A DNA stretch of 56,990 bases from Lachnospiraceae bacterium (GCA_014804645.1 JAAUZI010000063.1:1-56990), one strand, 5' to 3'; shown: positions 31,741 through 39,072, counted from the first letter of the stretch. Numbers and translations: made by a program. The notes: generated by a model not told the origin, from the letters alone.

Positions 31741-34243
31741 CACCCCCTCCGATAAAGTCAAACAGTGTCGGCGTCTCCACCTCGTCTTTTGCAGCCTCCA
31801 GGTACCCCACCCCATCCCGATAATAGTCCAGATTCAACTCTATGCCGTATCCCTTGCGGCCCATCTTGACCGCCTGCATGGGTACGGTCATCAGGCCCCC
31901 GAACGGGTCAAGCACCCAGTCCCCCGGATTACTGTACCGGTTTATGATCCGCTCCACTATGTCAATCTGCAGAGGGCAGACGTGCATCTGCTGACGGCGG
32001 CGGGTCTGGTTGGTGTTCAGGGTTCGCATCCGGTTTATATCGTCCCACACTTCCAGATCATTCCAGGAGCCAGGGGCCACCACCATGAAGGTCGCCGGAA
32101 GTCTGCCGTTATTATCCAGATCTTTGGCCAGCTTTACATGCTCCTGATAGTCATAAACGTGCTGACGGCTATATTGCCGGTATACCGCCTGCAGATTGTC
32201 CACAGAGATCTCTGTCAGCTCTTCTTTTGCCACCAGCCTGTCCCCGGAACTGCGCCAGTATCCGTGTGCGTCAATCTGCCACTGTGCCCGGGTATAATCC
32301 TCCTTGCTCTTAGCTACCGGCTCATCCGCATAAGCATTGCTGCGGTCTGTGGGAAGTTTGCGGAAAAGTAGAATGTATTCCGGGCAGCCTACCCCCATCT
32401 TGGAACCATCCTTGCACTGCTCCGTCCACCCCAGGCGGTAAGTCTGGTTATTTTCCCGTACCACGTCCGTCACCACGGTGATCATGCCGAAATATTGAAA
32501 TCCGTGCTTTATGTAATGGCTAATACACAGCGCATGAAACGGTTCCACGGTGGGCATTCCTGTTCCGGTGGCATTCCCGAAGAGTACGCGGTCCTTGACG
32601 TGGATTGCCGCCACCCTGCCGGGCGCCAGCACCCGCAAAAGCTCTGGTGTCAGGTAGTCCATCTGCCGAAAAAACTGCTCCGTGTCCTCGTTGTGCCCAA
32701 AATCGTTATAATTGGCACTATACTCGTAGTGATTCCCAAAAGGGATTGAGGTGTGAACAAGCCCCATGCTGTTATCCGGTATCCTTTTCACCTCTTCCAC
32801 ACAGTCGCCGTGTACGGCACAGTATATATCATTCCTGATCTCCACTCTTTCCACCCCCATTTTCCTTTTTAGCGCCTGCTGCCTCCCGGCGGCGGACAGG
32901 CCGTATTTTTTGATGATCTGGATCATCTTTTCCACCATGTGATTGTGATTCTTCCATTTTTCCAGCAATACCTCCTTGATCTGGCGCTCACTCTCCATGT
33001 AGATGATGTCAATGATCACTGTCTGCTCCTGCCCGAACCTGTAGCAGCGGTGTATCGCCTGGATGAAATCATTAAACTCGTAATCAATCCCCAGAAATAT
33101 CTCCCGGTGGCAGAACCGTTGAAAGTTGCAGCCGGATCCGGATAGGGATTTCTTTGTGGCAAAAAGCCGTGTCCGCCCCTCGGAAAAGTCGATCACCCGC
33201 TGCTCCCGCAGGTCGTAGTCCATGGTTCCGTGAATATCCACGGTTTCCGGCAGGACCTGCAGGATGGCCTCTCGTTCCTTTTCCAAATCATGCCAGAGCA
33301 GGAAGTGCTCTCCCGGGGACGCATCTACAATCTCGCGCATCTTGTCTACTCGCTGCGTGATGCTGTCCCTCTTTGCTTTCGCCGCCTCCTGTAAGCCTGC
33401 TGCCGCCTCTTGAAACAACTGGATCTGGCCGTCCCGGTCGGCATCTTTGCCGTAAACCACTGGTATCTCATGCCAGCGAATTTCAAACGGCGGCAGGACA
33501 TAGCCGGTATCAGGATAGGAGTTGTCCAGATCGGAGGGTTTAGTGGCAAACAATGCCCAACTGCTCACCCAGAGCCAGAATTCCTCTTCCATGTTGGGGT
33601 AAAGGGTCAAATTATTGGCCTTGGTGCTGTCCCGCTGAAAGAACCGGGTCAATGCCTGTCCTGTATCCATGATCTCCAGGTATCCGGCATAATGGATCAG
33701 CTCTTTGTATTTATTGGGTGATGGTGTGGCCGTGGCAACCAGCTTATAGGGCACTCCCCGGAACTTGTCAAGGAAGGTCTGGTAAGTCTTGCTGCCGAAA
33801 CTGCGAAGTACGCTGGCCTCATCCAGTGAGGTGGCTGCAAAGTATGTAGGGTCTATGTCCCCGTCACGCACCCTCTCATAGTTGGTCAAAATGATCTGGC
33901 TGCCTGCTGCCCTGACCTCTTCCATGGTGCGGCAGTACCGCGGCGGCTCATAGCCCAGGAGGGAAATCGCATCCCGGGTAAATTCCTGCTTTACGCCAAG
34001 CGGCAGGACGATCAGGGCCTGTCCGTTTTCATGGCCTGCTGCCATGTGGCAGAATTCCAATTCCTGCACTGTTTTTCCAAGGCCAAAGGATTCAAAGATT
34101 GCCCTCCGGCCTCCCCGCAGCGCCCAGGCCACCCCGGCGCGCTGGTGGGGTTTTAGTGCTTTATTCAGTTGTGAAGGTTCAATGTCGAAACCGCTTTCTG
34201 TGGCAATTTCAATTTTTGTTTGAAGAAATTCTTGGTAGGTCAT
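31727..34243 (-). CDS. SNF2/DEAD-type helicase fused to an amino-methyltransferase
   Basis: An 838-residue two-part protein. Residues 1-430 form an SF2 helicase/translocase: GLGKT (54-58), DEAS (141-144), TATPS (171-175) and QAIHRCYRFGQ (395-405). Residues 470-838 form an N4/N6 amino-methyltransferase: AVHGDCVEEVKRIPDNS, catalytic motif TSIPFG (498-503, in place of the usual DPPY or SPPY), and SAM-binding DPFGG (779-783) followed by GYGIELN. The fusion suggests ATP-driven DNA tracking coupled to methylation. Its ribosome-binding site is weak. The m5C methyltransferase follows with overlapping frames. Confidence 0.9.
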   Translation of the reverse strand: MTYQEFLQTKIEIATESGFDIEPSQLNKALKPHQRAGVAWALRGGRRAIFESFGLGKTVQELEFCHMAAGHENGQALIVLPLGVKQEFTRDAISLLGYEPPRYCRTMEEVRAAGSQIILTNYERVRDGDIDPTYFAATSLDEASVLRSFGSKTYQTFLDKFRGVPYKLVATATPSPNKYKELIHYAGYLEIMDTGQALTRFFQRDSTKANNLTLYPNMEEEFWLWVSSWALFATKPSDLDNSYPDTGYVLPPFEIRWHEIPVVYGKDADRDGQIQLFQEAAAGLQEAAKAKRDSITQRVDKMREIVDASPGEHFLLWHDLEKEREAILQVLPETVDIHGTMDYDLREQRVIDFSEGRTRLFATKKSLSGSGCNFQRFCHREIFLGIDYEFNDFIQAIHRCYRFGQEQTVIIDIIYMESERQIKEVLLEKWKNHNHMVEKMIQIIKKYGLSAAGRQQALKRKMGVERVEIRNDIYCAVHGDCVEEVKRIPDNSMGLVHTSIPFGNHYEYSANYNDFGHNEDTEQFFRQMDYLTPELLRVLAPGRVAAIHVKDRVLFGNATGTGMPTVEPFHALCISHYIKHGFQYFGMITVVTDVVRENNQTYRLGWTEQCKDGSKMGVGCPEYILLFRKLPTDRSNAYADEPVAKSKEDYTRAQWQIDAHGYWRSSGDRLVAKEELTEISVDNLQAVYRQYSRQHVYDYQEHVKLAKDLDNNGRLPATFMVVAPGSWNDLEVWDDINRMRTLNTNQTRRRQQMHVCPLQIDIVERIINRYSNPGDWVLDPFGGLMTVPMQAVKMGRKGYGIELNLDYYRDGVGYLEAAKDEVETPTLFDFIGGGDADD

Positions 34244-34389
34244 TTCGTTCGGAGCCTGCTATAGCGTTACCCCGGCCGGAGGCTTGGCTCCTTTTCCTAA
34301 ATTTTTTATAAAATATCTCTTGCAATACTATCTATTACGCTTTTCCTATGGTAATATAAAATCAAAAACCCCTGAAAGGAGGTGCGTTT

Positions 34390-34551
34390 ATGCTTTCGGA
34401 AGTTGTAACTGCTTGGAATACAATTTGCTGGCTTTTCCAAGGCTTTTATGCTCTGCTTGTGCCTTGTGCAAAGTTTTTCTTTTACCCTGAAATTCTTCCT
34501 TTTACAATTTTGGGAATTATCGGTATACTCGTAAAGCATCGAAGACGTTAA
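34390..34551 (+). CDS. 53-residue hydrophobic peptide, rightward mini-gene
   Basis: A rightward gene set between two leftward genes. AAAGGAGG lies 7 nt before the ATG. The product starts MLSEVVTAWNTICWLFQGFY, has two hydrophobic stretches (about 11-32 and 35-48) and ends in KHRRR. An intrinsic terminator (34557-34586) follows the stop codon at once. Size, hydrophobicity and basic tail resemble type I toxins or small holin-like peptides, but no homologue is recognised. Confidence 0.68.
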   Translation: MLSEVVTAWNTICWLFQGFYALLVPCAKFFFYPEILPFTILGIIGILVKHRRR

Positions 34552-34556
34552 TCTCT

Positions 34557-34586
34557 AGTGCTGCCTGAAACATGGCAGCACTTTTT
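34557..34586 (+). terminator. Terminator of the 53-aa mini-gene
   Basis: AGTGCTGCC (34557-34565) pairs perfectly with GGCAGCACT (34574-34582), followed by TTTTT. It overlaps the stop codon of the leftward PP-loop gene (34585-34587) but has no T-run in that direction. Confidence 0.88.
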
Positions 34587-35835
34587 ATAACCCGTTCCCA
34601 AATAATTCCATCTGCACTGCTGGTACATCCTCCCATTCCACGCCTATGTAATCCAATACTTTCCCCCATCCGTAAATCTCGCCTGTCTCTTTGTTCTCGC
34701 AGCAGCGGTACATCCAAAATTCCCATTCTTTCGGGTTATCCTCCCGGAGACGGTCAAATCTGTGCGGCCGCTGCTCCAGATGGATTCCAAAGCCGCACAT
34801 AGAACAGCCTGTGCGCTGCGCCCTGGTAGTGTATAGGTTCCCATTCTCATGCTGCCGGATAGAGCCGTATATCGTAGGTACGATTGTCTCCAACGGCTCA
34901 TAAGGGATGAGATTTCCTTTTTTATCCCGGCTATAGGGCTGCTGATAGTATAGGCTCTCAAACAGTTCCGTGTGCTTGTGGTACCATCTATCCATCTCGA
35001 GGGCCAGCTGCAGTATGTCGTTACGCATAAATGTGGCAAACGGCGCTGATCTGGTGACGGTGGCTCCATAGTAGTTGCAGCCATGCTCCACAAGAGCCTC
35101 TTCCCGTTGTCCTCCCTCGCTGGCCATCATTCCCAGATAAGGGAAGGAGTTATGAGATTTTGCCCAATCATCACAGGGTTTTTCTTTCAGCCAATAACAG
35201 CAATCATTGGAAACGAGAAAGTCTGGATGTTGATAGTTCACACCTTCATTTTCGTTCTCATATCCTCCGAATAGCCTGAGCCACTTCTGGGGCAGTTTCA
35301 TCCTGCTGTTCTTGGCAAAGTGCCCCTGCTCTCCGCATTCCCCTGTGATAATCGCATGGCGCACGGTTTTATTGTCCTCGGTGGGATGCTGGAGCAGGTC
35401 TATCTTACCGGCGATCCTCTTTGATATGACGGGGAATCCCATTTCATTGAGAATATCCACCTTATTTTTGTAGGATTTTACGATCTCAATGCCCAGTGCA
35501 CGGTGTACCTTCTGGATACTCTTATCCTCCACTCCTGATACGGATATGCCCGGAACCTGAATGCCTATGCTGCGCAGCCATATAAAGAGGGTGATGCTAT
35601 CCAAGCCGCCTACCGACACATGACAACCACATCCACGCCTTTGCATCTCCCGGTAGAACTCCCAGGCTATGCCTGTTTGTCGCTCTATTTTTTCTTCATA
35701 TGGCTTTTCCTGCAATTCGCTGAAATTCCGTTTCATATCCTGCTTGGCTTTCCTCCATGCGCTCCGCATAATCTCTGGAGCGCCGTCGTCAAGTCCAGTT
35801 AATTCATCCTCGTCAAACAGAGTTAATTGTCTCAT
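34585..35835 (-). CDS. PP-loop (PAPS reductase / DndC-like) protein
   Basis: A 416-residue protein. The PP-loop that binds adenylated substrates is SVGGLDS (74-80; the standard form is SGGxDS), followed by ITLFIWLRSIGIQVPGI and GIEIVKSYKNKVD, the usual adenosine-binding region. The C-terminal part carries CSMCGFG (Cys344 and Cys347) plus further Cys near 378, a likely metal or iron-sulfur site. The family covers PAPS reductases and the sulfur-activating DndC/tRNA thiolation enzymes. Its place beside two DNA methyltransferases suggests DNA or nucleotide modification; the chemistry is not readable. Confidence 0.85.
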   Translation of the reverse strand: MRQLTLFDEDELTGLDDGAPEIMRSAWRKAKQDMKRNFSELQEKPYEEKIERQTGIAWEFYREMQRRGCGCHVSVGGLDSITLFIWLRSIGIQVPGISVSGVEDKSIQKVHRALGIEIVKSYKNKVDILNEMGFPVISKRIAGKIDLLQHPTEDNKTVRHAIITGECGEQGHFAKNSRMKLPQKWLRLFGGYENENEGVNYQHPDFLVSNDCCYWLKEKPCDDWAKSHNSFPYLGMMASEGGQREEALVEHGCNYYGATVTRSAPFATFMRNDILQLALEMDRWYHKHTELFESLYYQQPYSRDKKGNLIPYEPLETIVPTIYGSIRQHENGNLYTTRAQRTGCSMCGFGIHLEQRPHRFDRLREDNPKEWEFWMYRCCENKETGEIYGWGKVLDYIGVEWEDVPAVQMELFGNGL

Positions 35836-36161
35836 TATGCCTCTCCTTCCAGAGCCTGTAATGCCGCTATGGCATCCTGCAGAGGAATTGCTGCGCTGAT
35901 CCTGCGGTAATGGTCCACAAAATCCTCCAGTAGAGCATTGCGGCCCGCCTCGGTCAGTTCAAATGTCCGACTCAGTACATTGCCGCTGTGGGTAACTCCC
36001 ACAGCCTCTACATAGCCTGCTGCCATGGCCTGTCTCAATACGGCTTGGACGGTACTCTGTGTCAGTCCTTTCCCGGATCGGACAATCTGGGAGGATGTCT
36101 TGGGTGTTCCGTCCGCCAGAATGCTCATTATCTCAACCTGTCGGTTATTCAGTTTTTTCAT
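35835..36161 (-). CDS. Winged-helix regulator
   Basis: A 108-residue protein. Residues 1-75 fit a winged-helix DNA-binding domain (LNNRQVEIMSILADGTPKTS; GLTQSTVQAVLRQAMAAGYV; RTFELTEAGRNALL), and a short helical tail follows. AAGGAGACAACAGC precedes the ATG at 36161. Its stop overlaps the PP-loop gene start by one base, so it is cotranscribed with the modification genes and may control them. Confidence 0.78.
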   Translation of the reverse strand: MKKLNNRQVEIMSILADGTPKTSSQIVRSGKGLTQSTVQAVLRQAMAAGYVEAVGVTHSGNVLSRTFELTEAGRNALLEDFVDHYRRISAAIPLQDAIAALQALEGEA

Positions 36162-36450
36162 GCTGTTGTCTCCTTTTTTCTTTTATTTTGTCCTTGTTGT
36201 CCTGATAATATTTGCGGCGATACTCTGTCCGGTCGTGGGTCTGGCTATATTTCCGGTAGTATTTCCGTGGATCATGCTTAACCTTGCCAGTGATCACGGG
36301 CTTATATGCGGATCGCTTGGGCGGCCTGCATATCATGCGCCGGATACCCTCCGGTGTAGTAGACAGATATGCCGCTGCCTCTTTAACCCGCACGTCACAC
36401 AAGACCGGTAGCTCATAGGCGTCATTGGTCACGATGGTATACAAATTCAT
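36145..36450 (-). CDS. Small basic phage protein with predicted HTH
   Basis: A 101-residue protein starting MNLYTIVTNDAYELPVLCD. The middle (VKEAAAYLSTTPEGIRRMIC) looks like a DNA-binding helix-turn-helix, and the C-terminal 40 residues are very rich in Lys, Arg and Tyr. AAGGAGG supports the ATG at 36450 over the longer frame. It is a common early-region type in clostridial phages. Confidence 0.7.
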   Translation of the reverse strand: MNLYTIVTNDAYELPVLCDVRVKEAAAYLSTTPEGIRRMICRPPKRSAYKPVITGKVKHDPRKYYRKYSQTHDRTEYRRKYYQDNKDKIKEKRRQQHEKTE

Positions 36451-36461
36451 GCGCGCCCTCC

Positions 36462-36629
36462 TTACGTCTCGCTGAGGCAATTAAACTCATGCCGCAACGT
36501 GGGAGCTGTCTCATTCTCTGCGGCATAGTATTCTGCTACCGCCCGGCTTATGGCCTGCTGCCGGGCCTGCTCCTGAGTGTACTTGCCGTTACGGCACAAA
36601 CGTTCAATGTATTCTTCAAATCTGCTCAT
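36462..36629 (-). CDS. Small phage protein, unknown
   Basis: A 55-residue helical protein starting MSRFEEYIERLCRNGKYTQE and ending FNCLSET. GGAGGAC is well placed before the ATG at 36629, and it overlaps the upstream gene stop by 4 bp. No family is recognised. Confidence 0.7.
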   Translation of the reverse strand: MSRFEEYIERLCRNGKYTQEQARQQAISRAVAEYYAAENETAPTLRHEFNCLSET

Positions 36630-36844
36630 CTTGTCCTCCTTCTACTGCCCGGTGCCGGGCCAGCCATTTGCATATCCGCATAGTACTTTGCTGCAGCGGT
36701 TTCCAGATTATCAAAGTGCTGGTCCGCCTGTCGGTTAATCTCATCCGCCGATCTGGAGCCGTTCAAAATCCCACCCAGCAATTCGGCGAGTGCTGCCGTC
36801 TCCTCCATAAATGTGTTGTGATAGTTTTTGTATGCCTCTGTCAT
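36626..36844 (-). CDS. Small phage protein, unknown
   Basis: A 72-residue helical protein starting MTEAYKNYHNTFMEETAALA, ending in a basic RRRTR. AAAGGG precedes the ATG at 36844. The frame is open well upstream, but the upstream part is the neighbouring gene read in another frame. Confidence 0.68.
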   Translation of the reverse strand: MTEAYKNYHNTFMEETAALAELLGGILNGSRSADEINRQADQHFDNLETAAAKYYADMQMAGPAPGSRRRTR

Positions 36845-36846
36845 AC

Positions 36847-37308
36847 CTAACCCTTTCTTTCTATTTCCCGTTTGTTCTTTTTGAGCTGATTCTGCATCCA
36901 TGTGCGGTACCCGTGATGTTCCGCCGGGTGCAAGGTAACTATGTGCTTGCGCAGATGTCCGGCTATGGCCGCCCACAGGTCCGCATCTGTCACCGGCTTG
37001 CCCTTGGCTGTCTGCCAGTCCCGGATCTGCCATTGCTGCATCAGGCCGCTGTTTATGGCGTCTGCTATGTAGCAATCTGTCAGGTAGACCTCAACCTGGC
37101 AGCTCTGGTTAATGCGCCCCAGGGCATCCTCCAATGCCTCCAGTGTTAGATGGTGCTCTGTGGTGTCTGGGATGGGGATGGTCTTGTCTCTGGTGGCCGC
37201 GCCTTTTGAGGTCTGGGCCTCCAGGATATACATAACTGTGCCATCCTGCCGTCGGGGGCCGTGCAGATCGGTCTCTATGTATAGATTCACAGTCTTTAAC
37301 GGTTCCAT
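36847..37308 (-). CDS. RNase H-like fold protein
   Basis: A 153-residue protein. The segments VNLYIETDLHGPRR, HHLTLEALEDALGRI, VEVYLTDCYIADAI and KGKPVTDADLWAAI follow the strand-helix order and acidic positions of RNase H-like proteins, including the QTAKGKPV hallmark. It may remove RNA primers or act in replication beside the HUH initiator. The acidic residues seem only partly conserved, so activity is uncertain. Confidence 0.72.
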   Translation of the reverse strand: MEPLKTVNLYIETDLHGPRRQDGTVMYILEAQTSKGAATRDKTIPIPDTTEHHLTLEALEDALGRINQSCQVEVYLTDCYIADAINSGLMQQWQIRDWQTAKGKPVTDADLWAAIAGHLRKHIVTLHPAEHHGYRTWMQNQLKKNKREIERKG

Positions 37309-38111
37309 TTTGTTCCTTTCTGGGGCCTGTCCCTGCCCCTGACCAGGTGTATACGCACCTCTGTGTAACGGTAGTAGCTCATGCCAGTGTAGGAGTTTAC
37401 ACCGGATACAATGCTGTCCCGGTCTATGTAGTAGCCTGGAGTAGGACGGGGGCCGTCTTCCAGCAGCCGCCGCATTGTCCAGTGACTGGCTTTGCTCCTG
37501 ATGGGCTTTGGCTCCTTTAGGTTCCGGGAACAGTTATACTCGCAGAGCTGCTTTTGTTCCGATGACGAAAACAAACTAAGTTGTTCCCAGACCTCCTCGT
37601 CCGGCCTTTTGGCTATGTACCCGGCCAGCAGCCGGTACCCGCCGTATTCTTTGATGCTGGTCCGGTAGACTGCCCCAGGATCCCAGGCATCCTCCAGCAG
37701 CAGCTCCACCGCCGGGTCTCCTCTGATCCGGTTTAGCAGTATGTGAATATGGATTCCGCCCTGCTTGCCGATCTCGATACGGTAGACGTATTTAAATACT
37801 GCTCCCCTCTTTTTATACCAGCGGCGCATCCGCCGGATAAACCGGGTAAAGTCCCTTCTGATCTCGTCCAGAGGCTTGCGGGTACCTTTGGGGTATTTCA
37901 GCGTGGCCCATATGTCGTCTGGATAGAAGTTGAACTTTATCTTTCTCCGCAGCCGGTTCTCCCGGTTGGTCTGGTTCTGTCTGGCGATCTGTTCCGGGGT
38001 GGGTTTCTTTCTCTTCTCCCTCTTCTCCCCCGGGGCACCGTACCGGCCTGCATATTTGTACTCGTATTCGATAGAATTATCAAAGATGTATTTGTCTCTC
38101 TCGTATGCCAT
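37296..38111 (-). CDS. HUH-type replication initiator (rolling-circle Rep-like)
   Basis: A 271-residue basic protein. The metal-binding HUH motif is GGIHIHILLN (His121 and His123), and the likely nucleophile is Tyr165 in LLAGYIAKR, the order typical of single-strand nicking initiators. The N-terminal 60 residues are very basic and likely bind DNA. It would nick an origin and start replication. It overlaps the RNase H-like gene by 13 bp. Its leader contains a minus-strand attenuator (38180-38218) and a convergent sRNA (38242-38311). Confidence 0.85.
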   Translation of the reverse strand: MAYERDKYIFDNSIEYEYKYAGRYGAPGEKREKRKKPTPEQIARQNQTNRENRLRRKIKFNFYPDDIWATLKYPKGTRKPLDEIRRDFTRFIRRMRRWYKKRGAVFKYVYRIEIGKQGGIHIHILLNRIRGDPAVELLLEDAWDPGAVYRTSIKEYGGYRLLAGYIAKRPDEEVWEQLSLFSSSEQKQLCEYNCSRNLKEPKPIRSKASHWTMRRLLEDGPRPTPGYYIDRDSIVSGVNSYTGMSYYRYTEVRIHLVRGRDRPQKGTKWNR

Positions 38112-38179
38112 GTCTGCCTGTCCTTGTTCTACTTGGTTCCAAGTTTAATATTTTAAGGATGTTGCGAAAAAAATCAGAG

Positions 38180-38218
38180 AAAAAGCCCGAAAATTCAATG
38201 TTTTTCTTGACTTTTCGG
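38180..38218 (-). terminator. Attenuator-like intrinsic terminator in the rep leader
   Basis: On the minus strand CCGAAAA (38218-38212) pairs with TTTTCGG (38193-38187), with four more inner pairs after one mismatch. It is followed by GCTTTTT. It stands about 70 nt upstream of the rep start codon, so leftward transcripts would stop before rep unless the hairpin is prevented. Confidence 0.72.
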
Positions 38219-38235
38219 CCTACAGGCAGTACACT
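38207..38235 (+). promoter_or_regulatory. Promoter for the sRNA opposite the rep leader
   Basis: TTGACT (38207-38212), 17-bp spacer, TACACT (38230-38235). The -10 overlaps a 6-bp inverted repeat ACACTA/TAGTGT (38231-38250). The -35 lies in the loop of the leftward attenuator. Confidence 0.55.
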
Positions 38236-38241
38236 ATAAAC

Positions 38242-38311
38242 AGGTAGTGTTATAGGTGTATTCCTATAGGTTTGCCGGTGGCAATGGTCAGATTGCTACC
38301 GGCTCTTTTTT
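38242..38311 (+). ncRNA. Predicted ~70-nt antisense RNA against the rep leader
   Basis: A rightward promoter (38207-38235) and a strong intrinsic terminator enclose about 70 nt without an open frame. The RNA would fold as a 5' hairpin (TATAGG 38251-38256 with CCTATA 38263-38268) and a terminator hairpin (38274-38303, arms GCCGGTGGCAAT and ATTGCTACCGGC) followed by TCTTTTTT. It lies opposite the leader of the leftward rep mRNA and just ahead of the attenuator. Rolling-circle plasmids such as pT181 use an antisense RNA of this kind to control Rep; transfer of that model here is inference. Confidence 0.55.
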
Positions 38312-38425
38312 GTCTTCGGATTCCTCTGCAGGAGCAGAGTCCTCTTCATGCTCATGGCTGAGACATTCGCAGGTTTCTCCAAAATCCAGATGTTCCCCGC
38401 AGTACTCACACGTCCTATACATCAT
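38288..38425 (-). CDS. Small zinc-knuckle-like protein
   Basis: A 45-residue protein starting MMYRTCEYCGEHLDFGE, with CEYCG and CEC as a likely zinc site and an acidic tail. GGAGGTG precedes the ATG at 38425. Its last codons lie inside the terminator hairpin of the opposite-strand sRNA. The longer open frame upstream belongs to the neighbouring gene. Confidence 0.65.
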   Translation of the reverse strand: MMYRTCEYCGEHLDFGETCECLSHEHEEDSAPAEESEDKKEPVAI

Positions 38426-38427
38426 AA

Positions 38428-38781
38428 TTACTTCACCTCCTCGATTTGTTCTTTGTGTTCTTGCGGTGACATTTCCCGCAGTCTCCGTATGTAATCCTGT
38501 ATCAGCTGGCGGCGGCGACGCCGCTGCGCCGTCTCTCTGGGCCACGTCCGCAACCCGATCAGGTACCAGCGGATACAGCTGCGTATCTGGTGGAGAAAAT
38601 TATGGATGTGTTGCTTGATCAGCTGGCGCTTGTCCCACAGGTCCTCCATCTCCAGCAGTATCATAAACACGGTGACGGCCACGATCAGGATGATCGCCAG
38701 TCTTGCCGGAGTATCCGGTGGGTTAAAGCATTGGGCTATGGCTATGCCCGCCAGAATGGCTATTATGGTATCCTTAATCAT
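38428..38781 (-). CDS. Small membrane protein, first gene of the early operon
   Basis: A 117-residue protein with two hydrophobic segments (about 5-20 and 28-45) followed by a long basic, cytoplasmic helix region (RRRRRQLIQDYIRRLREMS). GGGAGGG precedes the ATG at 38781. A possible promoter (TTGATG, 17 bp, TATTAA) lies just upstream on the minus strand. The role is unknown. Confidence 0.68.
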   Translation of the reverse strand: MIKDTIIAILAGIAIAQCFNPPDTPARLAIILIVAVTVFMILLEMEDLWDKRQLIKQHIHNFLHQIRSCIRWYLIGLRTWPRETAQRRRRRQLIQDYIRRLREMSPQEHKEQIEEVK

Positions 38782-38835
38782 TGCTGTATTCCCTCCCTAT
38801 TTTTAATATTACTACTTCAAAAATTCATCAATGTC

Positions 38836-38864
38836 TTGCTTTATTGTGGTATATATAGTAAAAT
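38836..38864 (+). promoter_or_regulatory. Promoter of the 17-aa peptide unit
   Basis: TTGCTT (38836-38841), 17-bp spacer, TAAAAT (38859-38864), rightward, about 40 nt before the mini-ORF. Confidence 0.55.
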
Positions 38865-38904
38865 AACTTTGGGTGTGCATGCTTTATGGAAAAGAGGTGT
38901 AACA

Positions 38905-38958
38905 ATGTGTAAATTTATTTCCGGAATTTTGTTTTGCGTCGTTAAAGCAAGATTTTAG
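38905..38958 (+). CDS. 17-residue hydrophobic peptide
   Basis: AAAGAGGTG precedes an ATG and 17 codons: MCKFISGILFCVVKARF. The peptide is hydrophobic in the middle with basic ends, as in very small membrane toxins. A promoter (38836-38864) and an AT-rich terminator-like hairpin (38963-38992) enclose it. It runs against the leftward operon. The coding call rests only on the ribosome-binding site and context. Confidence 0.45.
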   Translation: MCKFISGILFCVVKARF

Positions 38959-38962
38959 GATA

Positions 38963-38992
38963 AATACAATATTTTTTATGTTATATTGTATT
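38963..38992 (+). terminator. AT-rich hairpin after the 17-aa peptide
   Basis: AATACAATAT (38963-38972) and ATATTGTATT (38983-38992) are perfect 10-bp arms, followed by TTATTTTA. It works as a weak terminator or a palindromic binding site. Confidence 0.55.
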
Positions 38993-39072
38993 TTATTTTA
39001 ATTTCCCGAAATTTCCCGACTCTTAGTGTTCCCAATCACTAAATAGTCTTGCACCTCAATTCAACCCAATTT

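Noticed and set aside
29887..35835. Complete DISARM, BREX or Dnd defence system
   Set aside because: Helicase, methylase and PP-loop proteins are present, but no DrmB, PglX/BrxL, DndB/D/E or nuclease partner is recognisable, and the genes sit inside a phage early operon.
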